The notes under the pieces are model-generated. The model was not told the origin of the DNA, did no database searches, and was given only the letters and a program-made list of their open reading frames with translations. A stretch of DNA of 64,000 bases from Staphylococcus saccharolyticus (GTDB lineage: Bacteria > Bacillota > Bacilli > Staphylococcales > Staphylococcaceae), in the NCBI RefSeq assembly GCF_900458815.1, contig NZ_UHDZ01000001.1, positions 992,001 through 1,056,000 on the forward strand. Direction: 5' to 3'. Shown here one piece after another: positions 40,582 to 49,902 of this stretch. The translations under genes were made by a program, and so were the position numbers. Numbering within the stretch: position 1 is the stretch's first letter; every line of letters starts with the position of its first letter.

Positions 40582-41004
40582 ATGGGTAAAAGTACAAATT
40601 TATTTAGAATTGTGTTAGGTATCGGTAGCGCAGTAGCTGCAGTTGCACTAACTCGTAAAGATAGTAGAGAAAAATTAAAAAAAGAATATAATAAATATAA
40701 AGAAAATCCTGAATCATATAAAGCAAACGCTAAAGATTTCGCAGGACAACTGGGTGCTAAAGCAAATGAAACAATTCAAAATGTGAAAAATAACCCAAAA
40801 GGTTATGTAGAACGTATTAAAAATGACCCAAAAGCTTTCTTTGAAGACGAAAAGTCTAAATTTACTGGTTCAGACGATAAGAAAAGAGATTATCTTGAAG
40901 AAAGTAAATTTGACGATGAGGGTGGTGCCACCATCAACAATAATCTAAGAGTTGTAACAGAAGAAGATTTAAAAAATAATAAAAATGCTTTGCAAGATAA
41001 ATAG
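40582..41004 (+). CDS. YtxH-domain protein
   Basis: A 140-residue protein with an N-terminal hydrophobic helix (FRIVLGIGSAVAAVALTRKD), then charged helical repeats with Asn-Pro turns (KENPESYKANAKDFAGQL, KNNPKGYVERIKNDPKAF) and an acidic tail. This matches the YtxH/general stress-type membrane proteins. The start ATG 40582 is chosen over GTG 40573 because AAAGGAGAAGG ends near 40572. Function is unknown; a stress or envelope role is only family lore. A terminator follows. Confidence 0.75.
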   Translation: MGKSTNLFRIVLGIGSAVAAVALTRKDSREKLKKEYNKYKENPESYKANAKDFAGQLGAKANETIQNVKNNPKGYVERIKNDPKAFFEDEKSKFTGSDDKKRDYLEESKFDDEGGATINNNLRVVTEEDLKNNKNALQDK

Positions 41005-41019
41005 TATTGAAAGAATCTT

Positions 41020-41053
41020 AACAGGCTAGGATTTAAGTCCTAGTCTGTTTTTT
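41020..41053 (+). terminator. Intrinsic terminator
   Basis: AACAGGCTAGGA pairs with TCCTAGTCTGTT (one G-U), followed by TTTT. Confidence 0.85.
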
Positions 41054-41235
41054 CTGTAACAAGAGTTATATATGAATCTACATATAAAGACATTATTAAT
41101 TGTTCAGTAAATAAATATGACATTTTTAGATGAAAGTGAAAAAATTAAGTCATTTTTCTGACATCTTACTGTAGTTTCTCTTTAACATCATGTAAAATGG
41201 AGTTTAACTTATATAAAAAAGGAAGTTGATCTCGA

Positions 41236-42645
41236 ATGTGGAAAGAAAAGGTTCTAGAATATGAAAATCAAATGATTGATGATCTAAAAGGTTTATTATC
41301 TATCGAAAGTGTGAGAGATGATTCTAAAGCCTCTAAAGAAGCACCAGTTGGACCAGGACCGAGAGAAGCTCTAGATTACATGTATAAAATTGCTCATAGA
41401 GACGGCTTTTCAACACATGATGTTGATCACATTGCCGGTAGAATTGAAGCGGGTAAGGGAGAAGATGTATTAGGTATTTTATGTCATGTAGACGTTGTAC
41501 CTGCTGGAGATGGATGGGATTCAAATCCTTTTAATCCTGTTGTAACTGATGATGCTATTATTGCTAGAGGTACGCTAGATGACAAAGGACCTACAATTGC
41601 TGCATATTATGCAATCAAGATACTAAATGAAATGAACGTTGATTGGAAGAAACGTATTCATATGATTATAGGAACTGATGAAGAATCAGATTGGAAATGT
41701 ACAGATAGATATTTTAAAATGGAAGAAATGCCAACATTAGGTTTTGCACCAGATGCGGAGTTCCCTGTAATTCATGGAGAAAAAGGCATTACGACATTTG
41801 ATTTAGTACAAAATAAAGTTGCCGAAGATACAGACGAGCCGGATTATGAACTTTTACATTTTGAGTCCGGACAAAGATATAATATGGTGCCAGACCATGC
41901 AGAAGCTAAAGTACTAGTTAAAGAGAATATGACTGATGTCATTCAAAACTTTGAGTACTTTTTAGAAAATCGTCATTTACAAGGTGACAGCACTGTAGAT
42001 AGTGGTATTTTAATTTTAAGTGTCGAAGGAAAAGCAGTTCATGGTATGGATCCTTCACTAGGTGTCAATGCTGGTTTATACTTACTGAAATTCTTATCTA
42101 CACTTAACTTAAATAAAAGTGCTAAAGACTTTGTAGAATTTAACCAACGTTACTTGTTCGATTCTCATTTTGGAGAAAAAATGGGAATGAAATTCCATAC
42201 TGATGTTATGGGTGATGTAACTACAAATATAGGTGTGATTAAGTATGATAAAGACAATGCAGGTTGTTATGGTGTGAATTTAAGATATCCGGAAGGTTTT
42301 GAATTCGAAGAAGCTATTAATCGATTTAGTGATGAAATTAAGGAGCTAGGATTTGACCTTGAGTTAGGTAAAGTTCAAAAACCTCACTATGTGGATAAGA
42401 ATGATCCATTTGTAGAAACACTTGTTAAAGCATATAGAAACCAAACAGGTGACATAACAGAACCTTATACTATTGGGGGTGGAACTTACGCTCGTAATTT
42501 GGACAAAGGTGTCGCTTTTGGGGCAATGTTTGAAGATACAGAAGATTTAATGCATCAGAAAAATGAATATATGACTAGAAAACAATTAATTAATGCAACA
42601 AGTATCTATTTAGAAGCGATTTATGCTTTATGTGTGGAGGAATAA
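41236..42645 (+). CDS. pepV: Dipeptidase PepV (M20 family)
   Basis: A 469-residue Zn/Mn dipeptidase. Metal ligands are His84 and Asp86 ([13 protein letters not shown]), the bridging Asp in RGTLDDKGP, the catalytic Glu pair in GTDEESDW, Asp in FAPDAEFP and His in MHQKNEY near the end. The S. aureus Sapep homologue prefers D-Ala-x and L-L dipeptides. ATG 41236 follows AAGGAAGTTGATC. It is followed three bases later by dat, an arrangement that suggests joint peptide and D-alanine metabolism. Confidence 0.93.
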   Translation: MWKEKVLEYENQMIDDLKGLLSIESVRDDSKASKEAPVGPGPREALDYMYKIAHRDGFSTHDVDHIAGRIEAGKGEDVLGILCHVDVVPAGDGWDSNPFNPVVTDDAIIARGTLDDKGPTIAAYYAIKILNEMNVDWKKRIHMIIGTDEESDWKCTDRYFKMEEMPTLGFAPDAEFPVIHGEKGITTFDLVQNKVAEDTDEPDYELLHFESGQRYNMVPDHAEAKVLVKENMTDVIQNFEYFLENRHLQGDSTVDSGILILSVEGKAVHGMDPSLGVNAGLYLLKFLSTLNLNKSAKDFVEFNQRYLFDSHFGEKMGMKFHTDVMGDVTTNIGVIKYDKDNAGCYGVNLRYPEGFEFEEAINRFSDEIKELGFDLELGKVQKPHYVDKNDPFVETLVKAYRNQTGDITEPYTIGGGTYARNLDKGVAFGAMFEDTEDLMHQKNEYMTRKQLINATSIYLEAIYALCVEE

Positions 42646-42648
42646 ACA

Positions 42649-43497
42649 ATGACAAAAGTTTTTATTAATGGTGAATTTTTAGACGAAAAAGATGCTAAAG
42701 TTTCATATGAGGATCGCGGTTATGTATTTGGGGATGGTATTTATGAATACATCCGCGTATATGAAGGTAAGTTATTTACAGTTAAAGAACATTTCGAAAG
42801 ATTTCTAAGAAGTGCAGATGAAATAGGTCTAGACTTAGGCTATACCGTAGATGAACTCATCGATTTAGTTCGTCAACTTTTACATCAAAATAATGTTAAG
42901 AATGGTGGTATTTATATTCAAGCTACTAGAGGTGTAGCCCCACGTAATCATTCGTTTCCAATTCCTTCTGTTAAACCTGTGATTATGGCATTCACAAAAA
43001 GTTATGATAGACCTTATGAAGACTTAGACAAAGGTGTTTTTGGAGTAACTACAGAAGATATTAGATGGCTTCGTTGTGATATTAAAAGTTTAAATTTATT
43101 AGGTAACGTCTTAGCTAAAGAATACGCTGTCAAATACAATGCAACAGAAGCAATTCAACATCGTGGAGAAACTGTAACAGAAGGTGCTTCAAGTAATGTG
43201 TATGCTATTAAAGACGGTGTTATTTACACACATCCAATTAACAATTATATCCTCAATGGTATTACACGTCGTGTGATTAAGTGGGTAACTGATGATTACA
43301 ATATTCCTTTTATAGAAGAAACGTTTACGGTTGATTTCTTGAAAAATGCTGATGAAGTTATTATTTCAAGTACATCAGCTGAAGTGATGCCCATCATTAA
43401 GTTAGACGGCGAAAATATTAACAAAGGTAAAGTTGGTCCTATTACGCGTCAACTACAAGAAGGATTTAAAAAATATATTGAATCGCACAGTATTTAA
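42649..43497 (+). CDS. dat: D-amino-acid (D-alanine) aminotransferase Dat
   Basis: PLP enzyme interconverting D-alanine and D-glutamate with their keto acids, linking to peptidoglycan precursors. It has 282 residues of fold-type IV. The catalytic Lys146 is in [24 protein letters not shown] and the phosphate loop GITRRVIKW are present. The sequence [16 protein letters not shown] is the family signature. ATG 42649 lies three bases after the pepV stop with GGAGGAAT inside pepV. Confidence 0.93.
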   Translation: MTKVFINGEFLDEKDAKVSYEDRGYVFGDGIYEYIRVYEGKLFTVKEHFERFLRSADEIGLDLGYTVDELIDLVRQLLHQNNVKNGGIYIQATRGVAPRNHSFPIPSVKPVIMAFTKSYDRPYEDLDKGVFGVTTEDIRWLRCDIKSLNLLGNVLAKEYAVKYNATEAIQHRGETVTEGASSNVYAIKDGVIYTHPINNYILNGITRRVIKWVTDDYNIPFIEETFTVDFLKNADEVIISSTSAEVMPIIKLDGENINKGKVGPITRQLQEGFKKYIESHSI

Positions 43498-43901
43498 TTA
43501 TCTTTGAAATTAATTTTTCAAAAGGATAAATTTTAATATAATTGTCTTATTTTTTCAAAAACCACTGCATATATTATGTTATAATTTAAGACAAAGCGAT
43601 TTGATAATAATAAGGTTCGCAGATTAGTAAAATGTGTCATTTTGTTTCTCATTTTTAGTTGAAATGTACCCTTAAAAATTATAAAATTTTCTATGAGTGA
43701 TAAATTAGGAACGTGCTAATTTAATAATAAATATTCAGGGACTTTTATACTATATTAAGCCAACTCACATAAACTGTTATCGAAAAATATCAATTAAGCG
43801 TAAAAGACAAAAAGAGTATGCGCTTTTCTAAAAATTAGAATATATGGCTCTTGAAAATATATTTCTAGAGCCATTTTCTAATTGAAAGTGAGGTGAACGT
43901 G
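43498..43901. other. Intergenic region with hairpin before ytmP
   Basis: About 400 AT-rich bases. ATGGCTCT (43844-43851) pairs with AGAGCCAT (43867-43874), followed by TTTTC, an intrinsic terminator only 20 bases before the ytmP ribosome site. It could be an attenuator, or end a short leader transcript. No riboswitch is recognised. Confidence 0.45.
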
Positions 43902-44693
43902 TTGGAGCAGTTTTATCAGTTAGGGTGGACACTTGATTCAGCTGGCGGTGCTTCGGGTGAAGCTTATATGGCTGAGCAGGATGGTCAAAAGTTATTTTTG
44001 AAACGAAATTCAAATCCTTTTATAGCTGCATTGTCTGCAGAAGGAATAGTACCAAAACTTGTATGGACTAAACGTATTGAAACAGGAGAAGTTGTTACCG
44101 CACAACATTGGAAAAATGGTCGTGAACTCAAATCAGATGAAATGGATCAAACGAGAGTTGCACAACTGTTGAATACAATCCACAGTTCTAAGCCATTATT
44201 AAGTATGCTTAAAAGAATGGAAATGGAACCGATTACTCCTGAAATTATGTTAAATAAAATTAATGCTTCTTTATCTAGAGAAGTATTAACTCATCATGTG
44301 GTTAGAAAGGCATTAACATATTTAGAAGAACATATTCCAAATCTAGATTCACGCTTTTTTACTGTTGTACATGGTGATGTCAACCACAATAACTGGTTAT
44401 TATCTGATAGAGATGAATTATATCTTGTAGATTGGGAAGGCGCCATGATTGCTGATCCCGCAATCGATATTGGTATGCTGCTTTATAACTACGTTCATCA
44501 ACAAAATTGGTCGAAATGGTTCAAAACTTATGGTGTTGAAGAAAGTTTGAACTTAAATAAACGTATGAAATGGTATACGGTGATTCAAGCTATTGGATTA
44601 ATTCAGTGGTATGAAGAACAAAAACGCTATAAAGATATGAATATATGGCTTAAATTTTTAAATGAAGTAATGAATAGTAACTTATTTATATAA
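43902..44693 (+). CDS. ytmP: YtmP-like phosphotransferase (choline kinase fold)
   Basis: A 263-residue kinase-like protein of the APH/choline kinase family. It has FLKRNSNPF with the ATP-binding Lys, the catalytic loop [12 protein letters not shown] (HxDxxxxN) and the metal Asp in [17 protein letters not shown]. Substrate unknown; it is not a resistance enzyme by context. GAGGTG at 43890-43895 favours TTG 43902 or GTG 43899; GTG 43893 lies inside the site. It precedes trmB by 13 bases, a pairing conserved in Firmicutes. Confidence 0.82.
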   Translation: MEQFYQLGWTLDSAGGASGEAYMAEQDGQKLFLKRNSNPFIAALSAEGIVPKLVWTKRIETGEVVTAQHWKNGRELKSDEMDQTRVAQLLNTIHSSKPLLSMLKRMEMEPITPEIMLNKINASLSREVLTHHVVRKALTYLEEHIPNLDSRFFTVVHGDVNHNNWLLSDRDELYLVDWEGAMIADPAIDIGMLLYNYVHQQNWSKWFKTYGVEESLNLNKRMKWYTVIQAIGLIQWYEEQKRYKDMNIWLKFLNEVMNSNLFI

Positions 44694-44706
44694 GGAGAAA
44701 TATATT

Positions 44707-45354
44707 ATGAGGGTTCGTTACAAACCGTGGGCAGAGGACTATCTAAAAAAACATCCTGACTTGGTTGATATGGATGGAGCCCATGCAGGAAAGATGTATG
44801 AATGGTTTGACAAAGAACAACCTATTTATATCGAAATTGGCTCAGGTATGGGTCAATTTATCACAACTTTAGCATCACAACATCCCGAAATTAACTTTGT
44901 TTCTATGGAACGCGAAAAAAGTGTCATGTATAAAGTGCTTGATAAAACTAAAGAACTTGGTCTCACAAATTTGAAGATGATTTGCAATGATGCCATAGAA
45001 CTCAATGAATATTTTAAAGAAAATGAAATTTCTAGAGTATATCTTAACTTTTCTGATCCTTGGCCTAAAAAACGTCATACAAAACGACGTCTGACGTATC
45101 ATACATACCTTGCTTTGTATAAGCAAATTTTAAAAGCTGATGGTGAAATTCATTTCAAGACAGACAATCGTGGGTTGTTTGCTTATAGTTTAGAAAGTAT
45201 GTCTCAATTTGGTATGTATTTTACTAAAATGAACTTAAACTTACATGAAGAAGACGATGAAGATAATATTCTTACTGAATATGAAAAGAAATTTTCTGAA
45301 AAAGGCTCACGAATTTATCGTATGGAAGCGAAATTTCATAAAAATTTCGAATAA
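44707..45354 (+). CDS. trmB: tRNA (guanine-N7-)-methyltransferase TrmB
   Basis: Makes m7G46 in tRNA. It has 215 residues. The SAM site is [15 protein letters not shown], and the family signature is [18 protein letters not shown] with the catalytic Asp, followed by [13 protein letters not shown] 44707 follows AAGGAGAAATAT. The operon with ytmP is closed by a strong terminator. Confidence 0.96.
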   Translation: MRVRYKPWAEDYLKKHPDLVDMDGAHAGKMYEWFDKEQPIYIEIGSGMGQFITTLASQHPEINFVSMEREKSVMYKVLDKTKELGLTNLKMICNDAIELNEYFKENEISRVYLNFSDPWPKKRHTKRRLTYHTYLALYKQILKADGEIHFKTDNRGLFAYSLESMSQFGMYFTKMNLNLHEEDDEDNILTEYEKKFSEKGSRIYRMEAKFHKNFE

Positions 45355-45365
45355 ATTAAGGCAAT

Positions 45366-45412
45366 AAGCTAATCAATTTTGTAGTTACTACAGTTATATT
45401 GATTAGCTTTTT
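45366..45412 (+). terminator. Terminator after trmB
   Basis: AAGCTAATCAAT (45366-45377) pairs with ATTGATTAGCTT (45398-45409), followed by a T-run. Confidence 0.9.
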
Positions 45413-45590
45413 TGTATTAAATAGCCCTTACGTAGTATCATTTAGTACGAATTGATTATATTTATCTTTAATATTTATGATATTCATTTGATTTTCTAAT
45501 TCATTTGTAATAGTTTGGATTAAAAGAAGTATATTACATTTAAACTTTCATGGAATTTTATCAAATCAAAATAAGGGGGGAAGATCATTG

Positions 45591-46373
45591 ATGAAACTAG
45601 GGAATTTTACAATTCATTATTTACCAGGCGGTAATACATATATTGATGGAGGGGATATGTTTGGTGTAGTTCTTAAATCATTATGGACTAAAAAGTATGA
45701 AGTTAATGCTAAGAATCAAATTCATACGCCTACGCATCCAATTTTAATACAAATAGGTGATTCTAACATTTTGATTGATGCAGGAATAGGGAATGAAAAG
45801 CTATCAGACAAGCAATGTCGTAATTATGGTGTAGAATATGAGAGTTTGATAAATGAGGATCTACAAGATTTAGGTTTAACAACTACTGACATTGATATGG
45901 TTCTAATGACTCATCTTCATTATGATCATGCATGCGGTTTAACTGATAAAGAAGGTAATGCCATTTTTAGTCAAGCAACTCATTTTATACAACAAGATGA
46001 ATGGCATGAATTTTTATCCCCCAATATAAGAAGTCAAGCAACCTATTGAAAGGATAATCAAGGTGATTATTTGCAAAGACTGATATTATTTTCTGATAGC
46101 ATAGAGCCATATCCAGGTATAAATATGATACATACCGGTGGTCATAGCTACGGTCATTCAATGATTACCATAGAGAGCAAAGGAGAAAAAGCTGTTCATA
46201 TGTCAGATATATTTCCAACAACGGCACATCTTAATCCATTGTGGGTAACTGCTTATGATGACTATCCTATGAAATCCATTCGTGAAAAGGAACGTTTAAT
46301 ACCCTATTTTATACAAAATCAATATTGGTTCTTGTTTTATCATGACGAAAATTATTTTGCAGTTAAATATTAA
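45591..46373 (+). pseudogene. ytnP: Metallo-beta-lactamase-fold hydrolase (YtnP-like), one nonsense codon
   Basis: YtnP-type proteins are MBL-fold lactonase-like hydrolases. The metal site HLHYDHACG (HxHxDH) is intact, as is the later TGGHSYGHS. A single TGA at 46047-46049, where ATYWKDNQGD is expected, splits the frame after 153 residues; the downstream part (to TAA 46373) stays in the same frame. A TGG to TGA change is the simplest explanation. The first product would lack the C-terminal metal ligands. ATG 45591 follows AAGGGGGGAAG with a G6 run. Confidence 0.85.
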
Positions 46374-46418
46374 GAAGATAGAAAGACTATAGAAACATTT
46401 ATTTCTAGATAAATATTT

Positions 46419-46470
46419 AAGGTTATAGTCTGGCACACTTAAAAAGTGTCAAACTATAACCTTGATTTTT
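46419..46470. terminator. Long bidirectional terminator
   Basis: AAGGTTATAGT..TGGCACACTT pairs with AGTGTCA..ACTATAACCTT, with T-rich flanks on both strands, between convergent genes. Confidence 0.85.
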
Positions 46471-46487
46471 TAATTATTAGATATCAA

Positions 46488-46805
46488 TTATAATTCAATG
46501 ATGTCTATCACTTGACCAGAATATGCATCTGCATAAAATTCATAGTCAATAAGCTTTCCGTTCTTGTAAGTAGTGATGCCGCCTTGATAAATAGGTTGGT
46601 TATTATTGATTTGATTTAAAATGATAGGTTGTTGCACGATATAAGAGCCTTTAACATCTCTAAAATACGTTTTAACTTCTGTAAGTAATTGTTCTGCATT
46701 ATATAGTTTGTTTTTAGCTAGATAAATGACTGAAATAATTGAAACAAGTACAGCTGTTGAAAGAGCCATGATTGCTATCCTTTTTAAATTAACTAACTTC
46801 ATCAT
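46488..46805 (-). CDS. Small exported or membrane-anchored protein, unknown
   Basis: A 105-residue protein. Residues 8-30 are hydrophobic (IAIMALSTAVLVSIISVIYL), a signal anchor. The outer part resembles PepSY-like small domains (IYQGGITTYKNGKLIDYEF, then SGQVIDI), which are often protease-inhibitory, but this is only a resemblance. GAGGAG precedes ATG 46805; ATG 46802 is also possible. It is divergent from ytoP. Confidence 0.65.
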   Translation of the reverse strand: MMKLVNLKRIAIMALSTAVLVSIISVIYLAKNKLYNAEQLLTEVKTYFRDVKGSYIVQQPIILNQINNNQPIYQGGITTYKNGKLIDYEFYADAYSGQVIDIIEL

Positions 46806-46887
46806 AAATTCTCCTCTAACAAAAATTCATATCATTAGTTTACCATATTGAAGATGATATAATGGAATTCAAGGAGTGAGATTTTGT

Positions 46888-47982
46888 ATGAGCATAGAAA
46901 ATACGAAAACTTTAGAACGAATAAAAAACTTAACAGAACTTCATGGTTCCCCTGGTTTTGAGGATGAAGTTAGAGAATACATGTATAGCGAAATGCAACC
47001 TTTTGTAGACAAATTTATTCAAAATAAAATGGGTGGCTTTTACGGTGTTAAAAAATCTAAAAAGAACAATGCACCAAGAGTAATGGTTGCTGCACATATG
47101 GATGAAATTGGATTTATGGTTACTCATATTACTGAAAATGGTATGCTTCAATTCACAAATTTAGGTGTCGTTGCAAATGATATATGGCAAGGCCAAAGAT
47201 TAAAAATAAAAAATAGACACGGTGAAGAAATTGTTGGTATTGTTGCGAATATCCCTAAACATTTCCGAACAGGTAGTGAAGTCATGCCTGAAATCAAAGA
47301 TTTAATGTTAGACATTGGTGCATCATCAATAGAAGAAGTCAGGGATAGAGGAATTGAAATTGGGGATACTATTGTTCCGCATACCCCATTTACACAATTA
47401 TCACAATTTAGATATTCTGCAAAAGCATGGGATAATAGATATGGTTGTGTCTTAGCAATTGAAATACTTGAATTACTTAAAGATACTGAATTAGACGTGG
47501 ATTTATATGTAGGTTCTAACGTACAAGAAGAAGTTGGTTTACGTGGGGCTAAAGCAGCAGTAACACAAATACAACCAGATATTGCTTTTGTCGTTGATTG
47601 TTCACCATCCAATGATATAAAAGGGAAGCAACAACTTTCTGGAGCACTAGGGGAGGGGACATTAATCCGTATTAAAGACGGTACAATGATTTTAAAACCT
47701 AGTTTCAGAGATTACTTATTACGTTTAGCAGAAAAATATAATATTTCACATCAATATTATATTTCCCCAGGTGGTACTGATGGTGGGGAAATTCACAAAG
47801 CAAATGAAGGTATACCTACAGCAGTAATTGGCGTATGTGCACGCTATATTCATAGTACAGATGCTGTTTTTGATATAAGAGACTATTTTGCTGCAAGACA
47901 ACTACTTAAAGAGAGCATTACGCATTTAACAAAACAACAAATTAATATTTTACAATATGGAAATGGAGAAGATGAAAAATGA
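46888..47982 (+). CDS. ytoP: M42-family aminopeptidase (YtoP-like)
   Basis: A 364-residue co-catalytic metal aminopeptidase. Ligands are visible in VAAHMDEIGFM (His, Asp), SAKAWDNRYG (Asp), the catalytic Glu pair in NVQEEVGLRGAKA, FVVDCSPS and the terminal His in ARYIHSTDAVF. ATG 46888 is chosen because CAAGGAG lies at 46871-46877; GTG 46876 is within it. First gene of ytoP-ytpP-ytpQ-ytpR, and it overlaps the next start by four bases. Confidence 0.9.
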   Translation: MSIENTKTLERIKNLTELHGSPGFEDEVREYMYSEMQPFVDKFIQNKMGGFYGVKKSKKNNAPRVMVAAHMDEIGFMVTHITENGMLQFTNLGVVANDIWQGQRLKIKNRHGEEIVGIVANIPKHFRTGSEVMPEIKDLMLDIGASSIEEVRDRGIEIGDTIVPHTPFTQLSQFRYSAKAWDNRYGCVLAIEILELLKDTELDVDLYVGSNVQEEVGLRGAKAAVTQIQPDIAFVVDCSPSNDIKGKQQLSGALGEGTLIRIKDGTMILKPSFRDYLLRLAEKYNISHQYYISPGGTDGGEIHKANEGIPTAVIGVCARYIHSTDAVFDIRDYFAARQLLKESITHLTKQQINILQYGNGEDEK

Positions 47983-48290
47983 AACAACTTGCATCCGAAG
48001 AACAGTTTGAAGAATTAAAGCAAGGTCATACTGTATTTGAATTTACAGCAGATTGGTGCCCAGACTGTAAAGTAATAGAACCAGATTTACCTCAATTAGA
48101 AGAGAAATATGATCAATTTCAATTCGTATCAGTAGATAGAGATCAATTTATTGATTTATGTATTGAAAATGATATCTTAGGAATTCCAAGTTTTTTAATT
48201 TTTAAAGAAGGTCAATTGACTGGAAGTTATAATGAAAAAGAAAGAAAATCAATTGAACAAATTGATCAATTTTTATCTAAACATGTATAA
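47979..48290 (+). CDS. ytpP: Thioredoxin-like protein YtpP
   Basis: A 103-residue thioredoxin fold. The active site is ADWCPDC (Cys27, Cys30), with the cis-Pro in ILGIPSFLIF. It differs from the standard WCGPC, so redox potential and partners probably differ; YtpP of Bacillus and staphylococci is linked to bacillithiol redox, but partner proteins are not shown here. It overlaps ytoP by four bases. Confidence 0.87.
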   Translation: MKQLASEEQFEELKQGHTVFEFTADWCPDCKVIEPDLPQLEEKYDQFQFVSVDRDQFIDLCIENDILGIPSFLIFKEGQLTGSYNEKERKSIEQIDQFLSKHV

Positions 48291-48413
48291 AATATTTTGA
48301 TAATGTGAATCATGCTAAATCTTATCAATCGATTGAATTATCTAAGTTTTTTCTGTTATATAACGGTTATTTATTGTAAACTGTTATAAGGTGCGAAAGT
48401 AGGAGTGTTAAAA

Positions 48414-49268
48414 ATGAATGTCTTTCAAATAAGAGATAAGTTGAAAGAACGTTTAAAACATTTAGACGTAGAATTCAAATTTGATAGAGAAGAAGAAACG
48501 TTACGTATATATAGAGCTGATAATCAAAAGGGTGTAACGATTAAACTTAACGCTATTGTCGCTAAATATGAAGAACAAAAAGGCAAGATTATAGACGAAA
48601 TTTGTTATTATGTCGAAGAGGCGATTGCGCAAATGGCTGATCAATCTATTAAGCAATTAGATGATATTAAAGTTATGCCTGTCATTAGAGCAAAGAGTTT
48701 CGATAAAAAGACAAAAGAAGGCCATCCTCTCGTTTATAGTGAACACATTGCTGAAACAAATATCTATTATGCGTTAGATTTAGGTAAATCTTATCGTTTA
48801 ATTGATGAAAGTATGTTAGCAACTTTAAATATAACAATTCAGCAAGTGAAAGAAATATCTTTATTTAATGTCAGAAAGCTAGATAATCAATGTTCTACCG
48901 ATGAAGTTAAAGGTAATATATTTTACTTCATTAATTCTAATGATGGATATGATGCTAGCCGAATTTTGAACACAACATTTTTAAATGAGGTTCAAGGACA
49001 ATGTCAAGGTGAAATGCTTGTAGCTGTGCCTCACCAAGATGTTTTAATCATTGCTGATATTCGTAACAAAACGGGTTATGATGTTATGGCACATTTAACG
49101 ATGGAGTTTTTCACTAAAGGATTAGTACCAATAACCGCCTTACCATTTGGCTATGACCAAGGACATTTGGAACCGATTTTTATTTTAGGAAAAAATAACA
49201 AACAAAAGAGAAACCCTGATGTTATTCAAAGGTTAGAAGCAAACAGGAAAAAATTTAAAGATAAATAA
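48414..49268 (+). CDS. ytpQ: DUF1444 protein YtpQ
   Basis: A 284-residue soluble protein of the DUF1444 family with no known reaction. It shows no signal or membrane helix. A conserved central stretch reads [19 protein letters not shown], and the C-terminal domain includes [18 protein letters not shown] 48414 follows TAGGAGTGTTAAAA; TTG 48405 is less likely. It lies in the ytoP-ytpR cluster conserved across Bacillales, before ytpR (17-base gap). Confidence 0.85.
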   Translation: MNVFQIRDKLKERLKHLDVEFKFDREEETLRIYRADNQKGVTIKLNAIVAKYEEQKGKIIDEICYYVEEAIAQMADQSIKQLDDIKVMPVIRAKSFDKKTKEGHPLVYSEHIAETNIYYALDLGKSYRLIDESMLATLNITIQQVKEISLFNVRKLDNQCSTDEVKGNIFYFINSNDGYDASRILNTTFLNEVQGQCQGEMLVAVPHQDVLIIADIRNKTGYDVMAHLTMEFFTKGLVPITALPFGYDQGHLEPIFILGKNNKQKRNPDVIQRLEANRKKFKDK

Positions 49269-49285
49269 GAAATGGAGTTTTATAG

Positions 49286-49882
49286 ATGAACTTATTTTAC
49301 AATCCAAATGGTGTTGGAGATGTTGCATTACTTCAAATCGAACCAACGGATGGACCATTTGATTATAATAAACGGAGTGATGTTGTAGAGATTACAAAAG
49401 ATGGTGAAGTTGTAGGTTATAACATTTTCAATATAGGTGAAAAGATTAATTTAAATGGTAACGGATATATAAAACTGACTTCTGAAATCATTGACACATT
49501 ACAACAAGCCATTTCAAGTGCAGGTTTTAAATATCAATTAGACACAGACTTATCACCAAAATTTGTGGTAGGATATGTTGAAACAAAAGACGAACACCCA
49601 GATGCTGATAAGCTCAGTGTGCTATATGTAAATGTAGGTAATGAAACACTTCAAATTGTATGTGGTGTACCAAATGTTGAAGCAGGTCAAAAAGTAGTTG
49701 TTGCAAAAGTGGGTGCAGTGATGCCGAGTGGAATGGTTATAAAAGATGCACAATTGCGCGGTGTTGACTCAAACGGAATGATATGTTCTATGAGAGAATT
49801 AAATTTACCGAACGCTCCACAAGAAAAGGGAATTATGGTGTTAAATGATAATTATGACATTGGGCAAGCATTTTTTGAATAA
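49286..49882 (+). CDS. ytpR: tRNA-binding-domain protein YtpR
   Basis: A 198-residue protein with a unique N-terminal domain (1-90) and an EMAP/tRNA_bind OB-fold (about 92-198): FVVGYVETKDEHPDADKLSV, IVCGVPNVEAGQKVVVA, SNGMICSMRELNLP. This domain occurs at the N-terminus of PheRS beta; YtpR is a free-standing version with presumed tRNA or RNA binding. ATG 49286 follows AAATGGAG. Next gene, sftA, is 20 bases away. Confidence 0.87.
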   Translation: MNLFYNPNGVGDVALLQIEPTDGPFDYNKRSDVVEITKDGEVVGYNIFNIGEKINLNGNGYIKLTSEIIDTLQQAISSAGFKYQLDTDLSPKFVVGYVETKDEHPDADKLSVLYVNVGNETLQIVCGVPNVEAGQKVVVAKVGAVMPSGMVIKDAQLRGVDSNGMICSMRELNLPNAPQEKGIMVLNDNYDIGQAFFE

Positions 49883-49902
49883 ATGAGAAAGGTAGTGAAA
49901 TC

